Source: an uncultured Pirellula sp. | Lineage (GTDB): Bacteria > Planctomycetota > Planctomycetia > Pirellulales > Pirellulaceae | Direction of reading: 5' to 3' | Assembly (NCBI GenBank): GCA_903858115.1 | Contig: CAIOHR010000242.1 | Coordinates: 1-64,000, forward strand | DNA length: 64,000 nt | Shown: positions 1-8,387 of the stretch, in pieces | Position numbering within the stretch: the first letter of the stretch is position 1 | Layout of the letters: the number at the start of each line of letters is the position of its first letter | Made by a program: the position numbers and the translations under genes | The notes under the pieces: generated by a model | Seen by the model: only the letters and a program-made list of their open reading frames with translations | Databases searched by the model: none | Told to the model about the DNA's origin: nothing

Positions 1-337
1 AGCTCGTTACCGACCGAGAAACGCACATGTAAAACCTCTCGGTAATCCGATCGTAACCAAGATGACATCAATACATCGACGTAAACTCAAGGAAATCGAG
101 CTTGCAGCTGCTGCTTGAAAATGCTTCACAGCGTTGCGAAGGCGGGGTGAGGGCTTGCTAGCACGCCAAGATACAATCGGGCTCTTGAAATCACGTAGAC
201 AGGCAGGCAGATAGACAATAAATATGTGTGTACCTTGAATCTCCATACAAAGTACAATCTATCTCCCCGTTCCGCTTCACTCCAGTTGGGAGGGATTGTT
301 GTTCGTTAAGCGGATTCTGCCCGCCCCTCAAAATCAA
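1..337. other. No recognisable gene
   Basis: Reading frames on both strands here have no recognisable domain and overlap each other. I see no RNA gene, repeat or clear promoter. The stretch probably holds the upstream region of the small gene that begins at 338. Confidence 0.5.
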
Positions 338-829
338 ATGTCCAGCATCGCTAACTTCTATATCCTTCCCGAAGCCGGTCGCGGTAAGTTTGCCGACGCT
401 CAGCGCAATCAGAAGACCGTAACCTACAAGCGCGGATTGTTTAGCACTAAGGAGATTGTCACCGGAGACCGCTTTCTCTGGGAGTATTTGGACTCCGCAA
501 CCACAGGTAAAACAGAGTTCTCGGGGTTTGCTTTCATCGACTACCTGCTTACCTTCGTCGCGGCGTCCCTCCCCGAGGACTTTAAAATCGCCCTGAGGAG
601 CGCCGTTGTCGACGACCACTACTTTGCGTTCTCTACGGATCTCGCGTCGAAGTTTGCGGAGTATCTACGTTCGCATCCACCCGATGCGAACGCGCTTCAA
701 GCGTTTGTCGCTGAGGGCAATGCGGACGAGGAGTATGTCGGAACACTCCGCGAGACCCATGATTTTCTGGTCAGCTGGTTCGAAAGCATCGACCGGAACA
801 GTTTTGGCGTGATTCACATCACGTTTTGA
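338..829 (+). CDS. Unknown small protein
   Basis: A 163-residue protein I do not recognise. I start it at the internal ATG (MSSIANFYIL) rather than 42 bases upstream, because the residues before it look like translated leader. It is soluble, with no signal peptide or membrane segment, and is rich in Phe, Asp and Glu. A helical middle (around residues 75-130) follows a short beta-like N-terminus. The acidic, compact make-up resembles small intracellular proteins of contact-dependent or immunity type, but nothing in the sequence proves that. The next gene lies 119 bases downstream on the same strand and could share its transcript. Confidence 0.6.
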   Translation: MSSIANFYILPEAGRGKFADAQRNQKTVTYKRGLFSTKEIVTGDRFLWEYLDSATTGKTEFSGFAFIDYLLTFVAASLPEDFKIALRSAVVDDHYFAFSTDLASKFAEYLRSHPPDANALQAFVAEGNADEEYVGTLRETHDFLVSWFESIDRNSFGVIHITF

Positions 830-948
830 GTCCATGTATTCTTACGAATCGCATAACATATATTCCACCGAAGCCGCGGGCCGCGCGGTTAGGTAACTTC
901 TGTATCGGTCGCCGCGGCCCGGTGAATAGGAGCGTAAGCAAGAAAAAA

Positions 949-1527
949 ATGAAGCGTGATTTAGTGAATGGACTGCTCTGTTCGTTCGCCATGACCGTCG
1001 CTGGCGTCTGCTTCCTGGTGCTACTAGAACCGAAGCCGAGCGACCGCATCATCGGCTGGTTGGTGACTTTGTTTTTCGGTTTAGGCACAATCGCTATCTT
1101 CTTCCGTATGCTTTGGCCTCTGTCAGCGCACTCAAGGTTTCAGATCCACTCCAGTGTTCCGGATGACATCAGAATCGAGCGATTGTCCCCGGAGGATGAC
1201 GAGATAGAAGAAGCGTGGGAGCATTCGTCGGCTACTCAGCCACTCTTATCCGTTGGTGCAAGCAAGTGGAAAGAGGTGGGGCATTACCAGTGGCATGTCT
1301 CTGTCTACCTTGCGGAGTTCGCGCTCGATCCGAGAGCGGTGAAAATCTTAGACACTGCTATTTTTGAAGCGTTAAAGAATACGCGAAACGTAGTTGATGT
1401 CCAGCGAATGGATACCGAAGTCTGGATCGTATCTGGCGATCCCAGCGGGCGGGATTTGGTCGCCAACGCCGGATCGGCACTAGCCAAGATCATTCCTTCG
1501 ATCGTTCCACTAGTCTTGAGCGAGTAA
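949..1527 (+). CDS. Unknown membrane protein
   Basis: A 192-residue protein started at the ATG at 949; an AGGAG lies 16 bases upstream, farther than usual. The first 60 residues hold two hydrophobic helices (about 7-25 and 33-53) separated by a short polar turn, so the N-terminus is a membrane hairpin. The remaining 130 residues are soluble and mixed alpha/beta, with a Trp-rich segment (WKEVGHYQWHVSVY) and a C-terminus ending in an amphipathic helix. I do not recognise a family. The arrangement suggests a membrane-anchored cytoplasmic domain; the function is unknown. Confidence 0.55.
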   Translation: MKRDLVNGLLCSFAMTVAGVCFLVLLEPKPSDRIIGWLVTLFFGLGTIAIFFRMLWPLSAHSRFQIHSSVPDDIRIERLSPEDDEIEEAWEHSSATQPLLSVGASKWKEVGHYQWHVSVYLAEFALDPRAVKILDTAIFEALKNTRNVVDVQRMDTEVWIVSGDPSGRDLVANAGSALAKIIPSIVPLVLSE

Positions 1528-1792
1528 TCAAAATCCTAGGATGGGCGTGGTCGGTGTGTCGGGGACATTGGACCTTCCATCCAGCAGCAACTGTAGTCGC
1601 TCGCCTAACTAGGTTGGAAAACGGAATGACCAGCTTTTATCGATCAACCCATTCCGGATCATGTCTGCAAGTTTAGACTCTTTAGTCGCCATCTCGGGCA
1701 GCGGGGATTATTTTAAGGTACTTCGAGTTTCGTCTCGATAGCAAGCTGGTAACGCTAGTAACCCTTCGAAGGCCTTGGATGCGCCGATTCGG

Positions 1793-2560
1793 CTACAAAA
1801 ACAGGCTTGGTGGGTATTTCACTTCGACGAGACAGAGCCCTTGTGCTGGTGCGGTTTGGCTCGAGGGATCTCTGACTCGGCTTTCAAGGACGCTCGATAA
1901 CCATCTAGGGCTCAGCCGCCCTACACCTACTTCACAAACCGCGCCTGTTATATTCCGAACCATGTTATAGAGAAACCCATCCGCTTCGATCTCAATCTCG
2001 AAGAGATATCCGTCGTTCACAGATATCGATGCAATCACCAAATCGTGTACGGTGCGTGTCGTCGACTTTCTTGGCGACCCATTGGACTCAAATGCTTTGA
2101 AGTCATGGGTTCCTATCAAAAGACTTGCCGCTTGTCGCATTAGTGCGAGGTCGAGCGGTCGAGGATAAAACCAATGAAATGGATGGTGAAGCGGATCGGG
2201 AATGCGTGAGTTGCGAATGCTATATCGATAGCGTTTGCTCGTAGCGGCTCGAATTGGATCGAATCGCAGATGAGCTTCTCGGCACCCTCGAACGATAATC
2301 GACTTTGGGAGATTGCGATTGATGGCTGGCACTAAGGATTCCGCCGGCGCCCTCCAGTTTTGCAACGAGATCGACGCAACCTGGCCGGTTGCGTGTACCC
2401 CAGCATCCGTTCTACCGCTCCCCTGGGCATGAACGTGCTCGCCAGTTCCCTTTGCAATCGCTTCCATCAAGATCTGTTGCACAGCAACAGAATTCGCTTG
2501 TATTTGCCAGCCTCCATACGACGTGCCATCGTATGCAACGGTTAAAGCAAAATGTCTCAT
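1793..2560 (-). CDS. truA: tRNA pseudouridine(38-40) synthase TruA
   Basis: Converts uridines 38-40 of the tRNA anticodon stem-loop to pseudouridine. The 255-residue length matches the family. The N-terminal strand VAYDGTSYGGWQ (residues 8-19) and the catalytic motif GRTDAGVHA with nucleophile Asp52 are intact, as are the later motifs KRYRY and LYNMVRNI. It is the last gene of a tight minus-strand run: it begins 27 bases after the aldehyde dehydrogenase gene, so a tRNA-modification gene seems to be co-transcribed with sugar-acid catabolism genes. That pairing is probably positional rather than functional. Confidence 0.96.
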   Translation of the reverse strand: MRHFALTVAYDGTSYGGWQIQANSVAVQQILMEAIAKGTGEHVHAQGSGRTDAGVHATGQVASISLQNWRAPAESLVPAINRNLPKSIIVRGCREAHLRFDPIRAATSKRYRYSIRNSRIPDPLHHPFHWFYPRPLDLALMRQAASLLIGTHDFKAFESNGSPRKSTTRTVHDLVIASISVNDGYLFEIEIEADGFLYNMVRNITGAVCEVGVGRLSPRWLSSVLESRVRDPSSQTAPAQGLCLVEVKYPPSLFL

Positions 2561-2587
2561 GGATAACAGGTTGATCGGAATGTCGAA

Positions 2588-4150
2588 CTAAGATTGCGTC
2601 CAAACACCATCGATCGAACGCCACGCCTTTTGCGGATTAGAATCCTGCAATACTGCAGGCAGTCGGCTAGGACGAACGGCGTCAAAGCATGTTAGCTTTG
2701 CAAAACGAATCATGCTGGCAGGTATTCCGACGGCGGTAAATCCGGGATGACCGGTCGCAGGAAATGGACCACCATGATTCATGGCTGGACTGACCGCAAC
2801 TCCGGTTGGCATCTTGTCGTTCAGCAGTCGGCCGACCTTCTGCGAAAGCTCTTCGGCGATTGGCTGGTAGATTCCATCATCGCTCCCGTCGGTCGCAGAA
2901 TAGATGGCTCCTGTCAGATTCCCTTCGAGCTGTTCAATCACTTGTTTAAGTTCTGTCATGGAATCGCATACGACGATCAGCACAGCGTTCCCAAAGGCTT
3001 CCGTCTGAAATGAATGGGCGTCGCTCAGGAATTTCTCGCCCGTTACTCGCAACGCGGTGTTGGCAACCGCACAGCGACCACCCTCGACCTTGTTGCCACC
3101 CACGAGTAGTTCTGCTCCAGCTCCGCACAGAATTGAGATGCTCTTCACCAAACTGCTCTCGACGCTTTTGGACAACAGTGTTCCCGCTGGACTAGATTTG
3201 TATTTGTCCGTAACTCCAGAAACGAAGCGATCGGCTTCCTGCGACTTGAGCATGATCAACAATCCAGGGTTCGTGCAGAATTGACCAGCGCCCATCAGGC
3301 CGCTCGCTACATACTCTTCTATAAGTTTTTCGACCCGTTCCTTCATGGCGCCGGGCATGTACACGATAGGGTTCACACTGGAAAGCTCTGCATAAAAAGG
3401 CTTGCCCACTTTGTCCGCAACGGATTTCAATTGCAAACCTGCATTCCTAGAACCAGTGTAGCCAATGGCTGCCAAACGTGGGTCGCCGACCATTCGCTCT
3501 CCATCGACATGCGATGTTCTAAAAAGTAACTGGACCAAGCCTTTGGGCATTCCGGTTTTTTCGATCGCTTGCTTAGCAAGCTCGGCGAATCTCTTGGTCG
3601 TGGCAGGGTGGGAGGAGTTCGCTTTCCCGATAACAGGGTTGCCTGAAGCGATCGCAGCAGCAAAGTCACCACCTGCCAAGCTGTTAAACGCGAACGGGAA
3701 ATTATTGGGACCGAAGACGCAAACCGGGCCAATAGGTTGATAGCATGAGCGGATGTTAGCTTTGGTATCGATTGTCGGCATCGACCACGAACCAGATCTC
3801 GCTGCGGCTGCCGCGAGCTTCAATTGATTGACTGTGCGCGGGAGTTCGACGTCGCCCAAGCGAGGAGTTTTCGGGAGTCCTGTTTCTTCATGCGCTAAAT
3901 CAACCAAAGTATCTTTGTCGGATTGGATTAGATCTGCAAAGGTATCGAGAAACGCAGCGATCTTATCAGGCGACATCGATCGCAACTCTTTGAAGCAGCT
4001 CGATGCGACTTCGAGAGCTTCGTCGATTTCTTTCCATTCGCTCACAGGGAAATCACGCTCCAGTGCTTCTCCTGTCGATGGGTTCGAGGCGCGAAACGAG
4101 GAGGCTGCAACAGAGTCGCGGAAAATGCCGTTGATGTATACTTTTTCCAT
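2588..4150 (-). CDS. 2-oxoglutarate semialdehyde (2,5-dioxovalerate) dehydrogenase
   Basis: An NAD(P)-dependent aldehyde dehydrogenase of 520 residues. The expected reaction is oxidation of 2,5-dioxopentanoate to 2-oxoglutarate, the last step of non-phosphorylating pentonate and hexarate breakdown. Visible active-site elements are FGPNNFPFAFN with the oxyanion Asn150, the cofactor-binding Lys176 (GKANSS), the general base Glu255 (AELSSVNP) and the nucleophile Cys292 (GQFCTNPG). The short ELSSVNP and FCTNPG forms are those of the 2-oxoglutarate semialdehyde branch rather than of general ALDHs. It starts 24 bases after the FAH-family gene, which would supply its substrate. Substrate choice is inferred from family and neighbour. 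Confidence 0.88.
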   Translation of the reverse strand: MEKVYINGIFRDSVAASSFRASNPSTGEALERDFPVSEWKEIDEALEVASSCFKELRSMSPDKIAAFLDTFADLIQSDKDTLVDLAHEETGLPKTPRLGDVELPRTVNQLKLAAAAARSGSWSMPTIDTKANIRSCYQPIGPVCVFGPNNFPFAFNSLAGGDFAAAIASGNPVIGKANSSHPATTKRFAELAKQAIEKTGMPKGLVQLLFRTSHVDGERMVGDPRLAAIGYTGSRNAGLQLKSVADKVGKPFYAELSSVNPIVYMPGAMKERVEKLIEEYVASGLMGAGQFCTNPGLLIMLKSQEADRFVSGVTDKYKSSPAGTLLSKSVESSLVKSISILCGAGAELLVGGNKVEGGRCAVANTALRVTGEKFLSDAHSFQTEAFGNAVLIVVCDSMTELKQVIEQLEGNLTGAIYSATDGSDDGIYQPIAEELSQKVGRLLNDKMPTGVAVSPAMNHGGPFPATGHPGFTAVGIPASMIRFAKLTCFDAVRPSRLPAVLQDSNPQKAWRSIDGVWTQS

Positions 4151-4174
4151 GGTTCGATCTTCGAAGTACGAGTG

Positions 4175-5035
4175 CTATTGTCCTTGAACGATTGTATTTG
4201 TCAGGGTGCCAATTCCGTCGATAGAAATATGAACGACGTCTCCTTTGGCCAAGGTGAAAGGAGCATCGGGAACGATGCCCGTTCCGGTCAATAGAAATGC
4301 ACCGTTGGGCATATCATTGTCTCGCAGTAGCCAGCTCACTAAGTCTTCGAATTGACGAGCCATTTGAGATACGGAAGTTTCACCTGTGAAGATGACTGCT
4401 CCCTGTCGGACGATCTGGAGACGGATACCTATCGACATCCGCTCTGGCATGGCAGACGCCAGCGTGATCCACGGCCCGAGTCCGCAACATTGGTTGTAGA
4501 GCTTTGCCTGTGGCAGATAGAGTGGATTGTCACCTTCGATGTCTCGGCTGCTCATGTCGTTACCGATTGTGTAACCAACGATGCTACCTGAACTCGATAT
4601 CACCAATGCCATTTCCGGTTCAGGAACATTCCAAGTTGCGTCGGTGCGTATTCTGAGACTTCCACCATTTCCTTCACAACGGTGCGGCGTGGCTTTGAAA
4701 AATATCTCGGGTCGAGCCGCGGTGTAAACACGATCATAGCAACTCGCAGCCGCTTCGCTCTCTTCCATCCTGGCTGTTTGCGAGCGTTTGTACGTCACAC
4801 CGGCTGCCCAAACCTCTTGATGATCGATCGGAGGCAACCATGCTAACGACTCCACTGGCACTGGCTGGCCAATGGTAGGCATGGAGTTCGACAATCGTTC
4901 AAGCTCGGGGGAAGATAAAAGATCTTGAAGAGAAGTCATACCCGCCGACTTTAGATCCAAGATGGAGGCGTGGCCGTTTTCGATTTTGACAACGGCGGGA
5001 CCATGAGAGGTTTTGATTCGACCTAGTTGCATCAC
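4175..5035 (-). CDS. FAH-family 2-keto-3-deoxy-acid dehydratase
   Basis: A 286-residue protein of the fumarylacetoacetate-hydrolase fold. The C-terminal catalytic domain (about 95-280) shows the metal-binding EPEMALV pair of glutamates, the GNDMSSRDIEGDN segment with its aspartates, and the LYLPQAK lysine. In relatives that sit beside 2-oxoglutarate semialdehyde dehydrogenase, this fold dehydrates 2-keto-3-deoxy-pentonate (arabinonate/xylonate) to 2,5-dioxopentanoate with Mg2+. The directly downstream dehydrogenase supports the same role here. It is first in the operon; the start codon precedes MQLGRIKT and a second Met follows at once, so the exact start is uncertain by one codon. A hydrolase acting on another acyl-pyruvate is the main alternative. 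Confidence 0.82.
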   Translation of the reverse strand: MMQLGRIKTSHGPAVVKIENGHASILDLKSAGMTSLQDLLSSPELERLSNSMPTIGQPVPVESLAWLPPIDHQEVWAAGVTYKRSQTARMEESEAAASCYDRVYTAARPEIFFKATPHRCEGNGGSLRIRTDATWNVPEPEMALVISSSGSIVGYTIGNDMSSRDIEGDNPLYLPQAKLYNQCCGLGPWITLASAMPERMSIGIRLQIVRQGAVIFTGETSVSQMARQFEDLVSWLLRDNDMPNGAFLLTGTGIVPDAPFTLAKGDVVHISIDGIGTLTNTIVQGQ

Positions 5036-5137
5036 AATTACCCAAATAATGTTTTTTGTCGACTGGCGACAAACACTTGAATGACTTTTGTCCAGGCACC
5101 GGCCGAGGAACAGTAGTCGAGTTAAGTGCTGTCGGGT

Positions 5138-5614
5138 TTAGAGCTCCAAATACTTTTTCAGAGTATCCACGATGGACTGCAATCGGGAAATCGCATTTTG
5201 TAGAGTCGACTCGGAAAGATCATCTAAATGCCGAACTGACAAAGAAATTTCCTGGTAGAACTGATTCCATTGAAGAGAGAGTTGTGGAATTGTCCGAACG
5301 CGATGCTCACAAAGGGCCCGTCGCTCGGTCGCTTTGGCGAGCATTTTTCTCTGCACGGAACAGGATCTCTCGTCCTCGGCTCGCGTTTTCGATTCGCAAC
5401 GCATCAGCTCTTCGCGTGCGGCAATCCATTTGTTTTCGGCGATACGATGTTGATTCCGCCAATAGTCGGGAAGCTCTTTCTCTAACCAATTCGAGACTCG
5501 CTGCAATTGCTCCCGAATCTCATCTGCTTGTTTGCGCGTACCTGTCCTCAGGCTTACGATTGCATCCAAAAAAAGCTCGAGCGCTTCTATGTTCTTGACA
5601 TTTGCTTCAGCCAT
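5138..5614 (-). CDS. Coiled-coil partner of WXG100-like protein
   Basis: A 158-residue, almost wholly helical, charged protein with no signal peptide or membrane segment. It begins 3 bases before the stop codon of the preceding WXG100-like gene (8-base overlap), so the two are translationally coupled and probably act together. The heptad-like pattern over residues 10-80 and 110-155 indicates helical-hairpin or coiled-coil packing. I do not recognise a named family. A helical partner or chaperone of the WXG protein is the simplest inference from coupling and shape. Confidence 0.7.
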   Translation of the reverse strand: MAEANVKNIEALELFLDAIVSLRTGTRKQADEIREQLQRVSNWLEKELPDYWRNQHRIAENKWIAAREELMRCESKTRAEDERSCSVQRKMLAKATERRALCEHRVRTIPQLSLQWNQFYQEISLSVRHLDDLSESTLQNAISRLQSIVDTLKKYLEL

Positions 5615-5882
5615 TTCCGCGTTGATACTCGTCGATCAATTCAGCTTTGCGGAGCAAATAGGGAACATGCCGCTCGCTGGCATCAATAAGACGATTGAGC
5701 TGTTTGAGTTCTTGTTCAAATTCCTGTGAGAATTTCTGATGCTCTTGATCTCGCCAAGAGGTAGCCAGATGCTGCATCTGCTGCGAGAGCTTTGTCGATG
5801 CATCTCCAAGCATTCCAGAAAACCGCTTGAGTTGCATCGCAAAGTTGCGAAGCTGTTCTGGATCGACGATTGCTTGTGTCAT
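5607..5882 (-). CDS. WXG100-like small helical protein
   Basis: A 91-residue two-helix protein with a WXG100-style turn: Trp43-Arg-Asp45 (SWRDQEHQKF), at the position where ESAT-6-like proteins carry WxG, with Asp in place of Gly. Helix 1 covers about 7-41 and helix 2 about 46-85. Such proteins are substrates or structural parts of type VII (Ess-like) secretion in Gram-positives, and planctomycetes encode many of them. No EssC-type ATPase or other secretion component is in this window. It lies 47 bases after the galactose mutarotase gene and overlaps the helical gene downstream. Confidence 0.8.
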   Translation of the reverse strand: MTQAIVDPEQLRNFAMQLKRFSGMLGDASTKLSQQMQHLATSWRDQEHQKFSQEFEQELKQLNRLIDASERHVPYLLRKAELIDEYQRGNG

Positions 5883-5929
5883 TTCAATTTTCTTAGGACG
5901 AGGATTTTTTCATGGTTATAGCTTGAAAA

Positions 5930-7003
5930 CTAGGCTCTTGTACCAAATTCAAAAGTGGTTGTTTCGTCAAGTTTCTCACCAGGTTTGAGGAGTGTCGTAG
6001 GGAAGGTGCGCTGATTGGGTGTGTCAGGATAGTGCTGTGTTTCAAGACAAAAAGCCTCGTGCTGCTTGAAGCCTCCTGAGGCCCATGTCCCATCCAAGAA
6101 GTTACCGGTGTAGAGCTGGACACCTGGTTGGGTCGTTCGCACGACCATCGTTCTTCCTGAGCCTGGATGGTAAACGGTCGCCGCAGGACGCAACGTCCCG
6201 GCTGGACCATTGACGACAAAGCAGTGATCATAGCCCCGCGTTTGTTCCAATTGATGGATTCGATCGCCGATGTCGGTTGGTTTGGTAAAGTCTAAAGGAG
6301 TTCCGACTACCGAGGCTGTATTCCCGGTGGGGATCATGTTTGCATCGACAGGAACGTACTCGATGGACTCAACCGACAACGAATGATCGTAGACTGTTCC
6401 GACTTGTAAGCCCTCCAGATTTGTTAAGCCCCCGAGATTGAAGTAGGCGTGGTTCGTCAAATTGACATGTGTCGCTTGATCCGTGGACGCCTGGAATCGA
6501 ATGGACAGAGTGTTTTTATTGTCCCAAACATAATCTGCTGTAACGTGCAATGTGCCTGGATAGCCTTCTTGCCCGTCGGGGCTGATCAATGAAAATCGCA
6601 GACCGACACTGTTTTCGCAAAGGAGCCTTTCGGTACTCCAGAGCAATTGATCGAAACCTATTTTGCCTCCGTGAAGATGATTGGGGCCATTGTTGACAAA
6701 CAATGCGTACGATTTTCCATCGATACTGAATTTTCCGTTCGCAATACGGTTGCAGAATCGGCCGACCGTGGATCCGAAGTACGGATGCCGCTGCAGATAA
6801 CCGTCTATCGTCGGGAAGCCCGCGTTAATGTTGGTTCTGATACCGTTGCGGTCCGGTACATCGATAGAAACGAGAATAGCACCGAGATCCATCATCGAGA
6901 TGGAGTTACCGTGCGAGTTGGTAAGGCGGTAGAGGGTAACCAATTCACCTGAATTGGACTTTCCGAAAGGAGTCGCGTCTATGCCGAATAACGTTGTTCT
7001 CAT
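5930..7003 (-). CDS. galM: Aldose 1-epimerase (galactose mutarotase)
   Basis: Interconverts alpha and beta anomers of aldohexoses. The family motifs are present in order: NHLHGG near the sugar-binding site, the catalytic-His strand NLTNHAYFNLGG, DHCFVVNG, GVQLYTGNFLDG, and the catalytic-Glu motif CLETQHYPDTPN. I start at the Met of MRTTLFGI (357 residues), where the conserved domain begins; an in-frame ATG 51 bases upstream would add 17 unsupported residues. No signal peptide, so it is cytoplasmic. It heads a minus-strand group that continues into the WXG100-like pair. Confidence 0.92.
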   Translation of the reverse strand: MRTTLFGIDATPFGKSNSGELVTLYRLTNSHGNSISMMDLGAILVSIDVPDRNGIRTNINAGFPTIDGYLQRHPYFGSTVGRFCNRIANGKFSIDGKSYALFVNNGPNHLHGGKIGFDQLLWSTERLLCENSVGLRFSLISPDGQEGYPGTLHVTADYVWDNKNTLSIRFQASTDQATHVNLTNHAYFNLGGLTNLEGLQVGTVYDHSLSVESIEYVPVDANMIPTGNTASVVGTPLDFTKPTDIGDRIHQLEQTRGYDHCFVVNGPAGTLRPAATVYHPGSGRTMVVRTTQPGVQLYTGNFLDGTWASGGFKQHEAFCLETQHYPDTPNQRTFPTTLLKPGEKLDETTTFEFGTRA

Positions 7004-7192
7004 CAAGATTTGATCTAGGGTTGGGTTCGTGGTAAATCCGCGTTGGAGCGACATTCTAGCAAATACTTGTTTCCTTGCACTTCCAATCGAAATCCCCTTT
7101 TCGACTTCAGGTTTGTGCCTTTTGATACTACGATTGAGGGGCGGGACCCGTACGGTATTGGTTCATTGCAGTATCCAACAGTAATTTTGCGA

Positions 7193-7975
7193 ATGAACTC
7201 CTGGATCTTTCTTTGCGTTTCTGCATTTCTCGCTGGGGCAGTTAATTCGATTGCTGGTGGTGGGACGCTACTTACATTTCCAGCTTTGCTCTGGGTTTTG
7301 GGGACGGCACCGGTGTCGAGCGTTATTGCCAATGCGACAAGCACCGTCGCTATTTTTCCTGGTTCGGTAGCATCGGCGTGGGGATACCGTCAAGAGTTAA
7401 AGTTGGTGCGGCATTGGCTATTTCGATTGACGATCCCATCGTTTGCCGGAGCGATCCTCGGAACAGCGCTAGTTGCTCAACGCGATCCAGAGGAATTTCG
7501 AGTGCTCGTGCCGTGGCTTATCCTGGGAGCCACACTTCTCTTTGTCGCCCAGCCTCTACTCGCTCGCTTCAAAGGTGTTCGCACTGAGCCTAACGAAAGC
7601 CTTACTAGAAACGGGTATGTCTCCGTCGTCTTGTTTCAGTTCTTCATCGCACTGTATGGCGGTTACTTTGGAGCAGGGATAGGAATTCTCATGCTTACGG
7701 CCCTGTCATTGCTGGGGATACAAGATATCCATCATTTGAATGCGTTAAAGACCTATCTTGCATCCGCAATCAACTTGATTTCTGTCGCGATGTTTATCGC
7801 TTTTGGTTTGGTTGACTGGTCGCTTGCCGGGCCGATGATTTTCTCGTCGATCGCTGGCGGTTACCTTGGAGCGCGTGTGGCCAGGAGATTGAATCGCAAA
7901 TGGGTTCGCTACATCGTCATCGCGATTGGCTTGACGGTGAGCGCCTATTACCTGATACAGCAGTTTCAATCGTAG
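7193..7975 (+). CDS. TauE/SafE-family membrane exporter
   Basis: A 260-residue integral membrane protein with about eight hydrophobic segments and the internal two-fold repeat of the TauE/SafE family: the first half carries FLAGAVNSIAGGGTLLTFPAL and the second half GGYFGAGIGILML. The family moves sulfite, sulfoacetate or other organic anions out of the cell. I place the start at the ATG before NSWIFLCV; the longer frame begins inside the divergent galM gene and adds a polar stretch that does not fit a membrane N-terminus. The substrate cannot be read from sequence or neighbours. Confidence 0.88.
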   Translation: MNSWIFLCVSAFLAGAVNSIAGGGTLLTFPALLWVLGTAPVSSVIANATSTVAIFPGSVASAWGYRQELKLVRHWLFRLTIPSFAGAILGTALVAQRDPEEFRVLVPWLILGATLLFVAQPLLARFKGVRTEPNESLTRNGYVSVVLFQFFIALYGGYFGAGIGILMLTALSLLGIQDIHHLNALKTYLASAINLISVAMFIAFGLVDWSLAGPMIFSSIAGGYLGARVARRLNRKWVRYIVIAIGLTVSAYYLIQQFQS

Positions 7976-8387
7976 GCAATCACTGTGCATTGATAGGCAC
8001 CTTTACGTAATTTTTCGCGCATGATCATGGAAAGCAAAACTCTATAGTTCGTTATGACTTTCGCAGACATAGCCGACAACAGTCAAAGTAGTAGGCACAT
8101 TCCATGTGCCGTCCACCTAGAATCCCAGCAAATCTTCAAGAGCGGACGGCACGACGGAGCGTGCCTGCTACTTTTGTCGGTTGTTTCTTCGCAACACTCG
8201 TAAGCGGTGCCAGGTAAGAATGGCACCGGTAAAGTTTGAGCAACCTGTCCATCCCTGTCGAGGCTGTTTCGGAGACGTTGGGGGCAACCCAACTCAATCG
8301 GGAGCGGCGATTACTGGGATCGTCAAAACTAAGAAACTGTCGAACCATTGCTTCTCTATCTCCGCTGCGATCTATCCATGCTGGATG
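7976..8387. other. Convergent intergenic region
   Basis: A gap of 412 bases between two genes that point at each other. Its only clear structure is the palindromic repeat at 8073-8180. The remainder shows no ORF with recognisable content and no T-rich terminator that I could identify. Confidence 0.55.
8073..8180. repeat. Imperfect palindromic repeat (REP/MITE-like)
   Basis: Two inverted arms, 8073-8114 and 8144-8180, match over about 37 bases when one is reversed (both outer ends are CCGACAA/TTGTCGG, both inner ends GGACGGCAC/GTGCCGTCC). They are separated by about 29 bases. Each arm also holds its own small palindrome (GGCACATTCCATGTGCC on the left, GGCACGACGGAGCGTGCC on the right). The element fills the gap between the convergent exporter and reductase genes and carries no ORF. 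It looks like a dispersed REP/MITE-type sequence; a weaker copy may lie near 44931. Confidence 0.7.

Noticed and set aside
191-619. Long minus-strand reading frame at the left edge
   Set aside because: It overlaps the plus-strand gene at 338 and has no protein-like pattern or ribosome site; the plus-strand reading is better.
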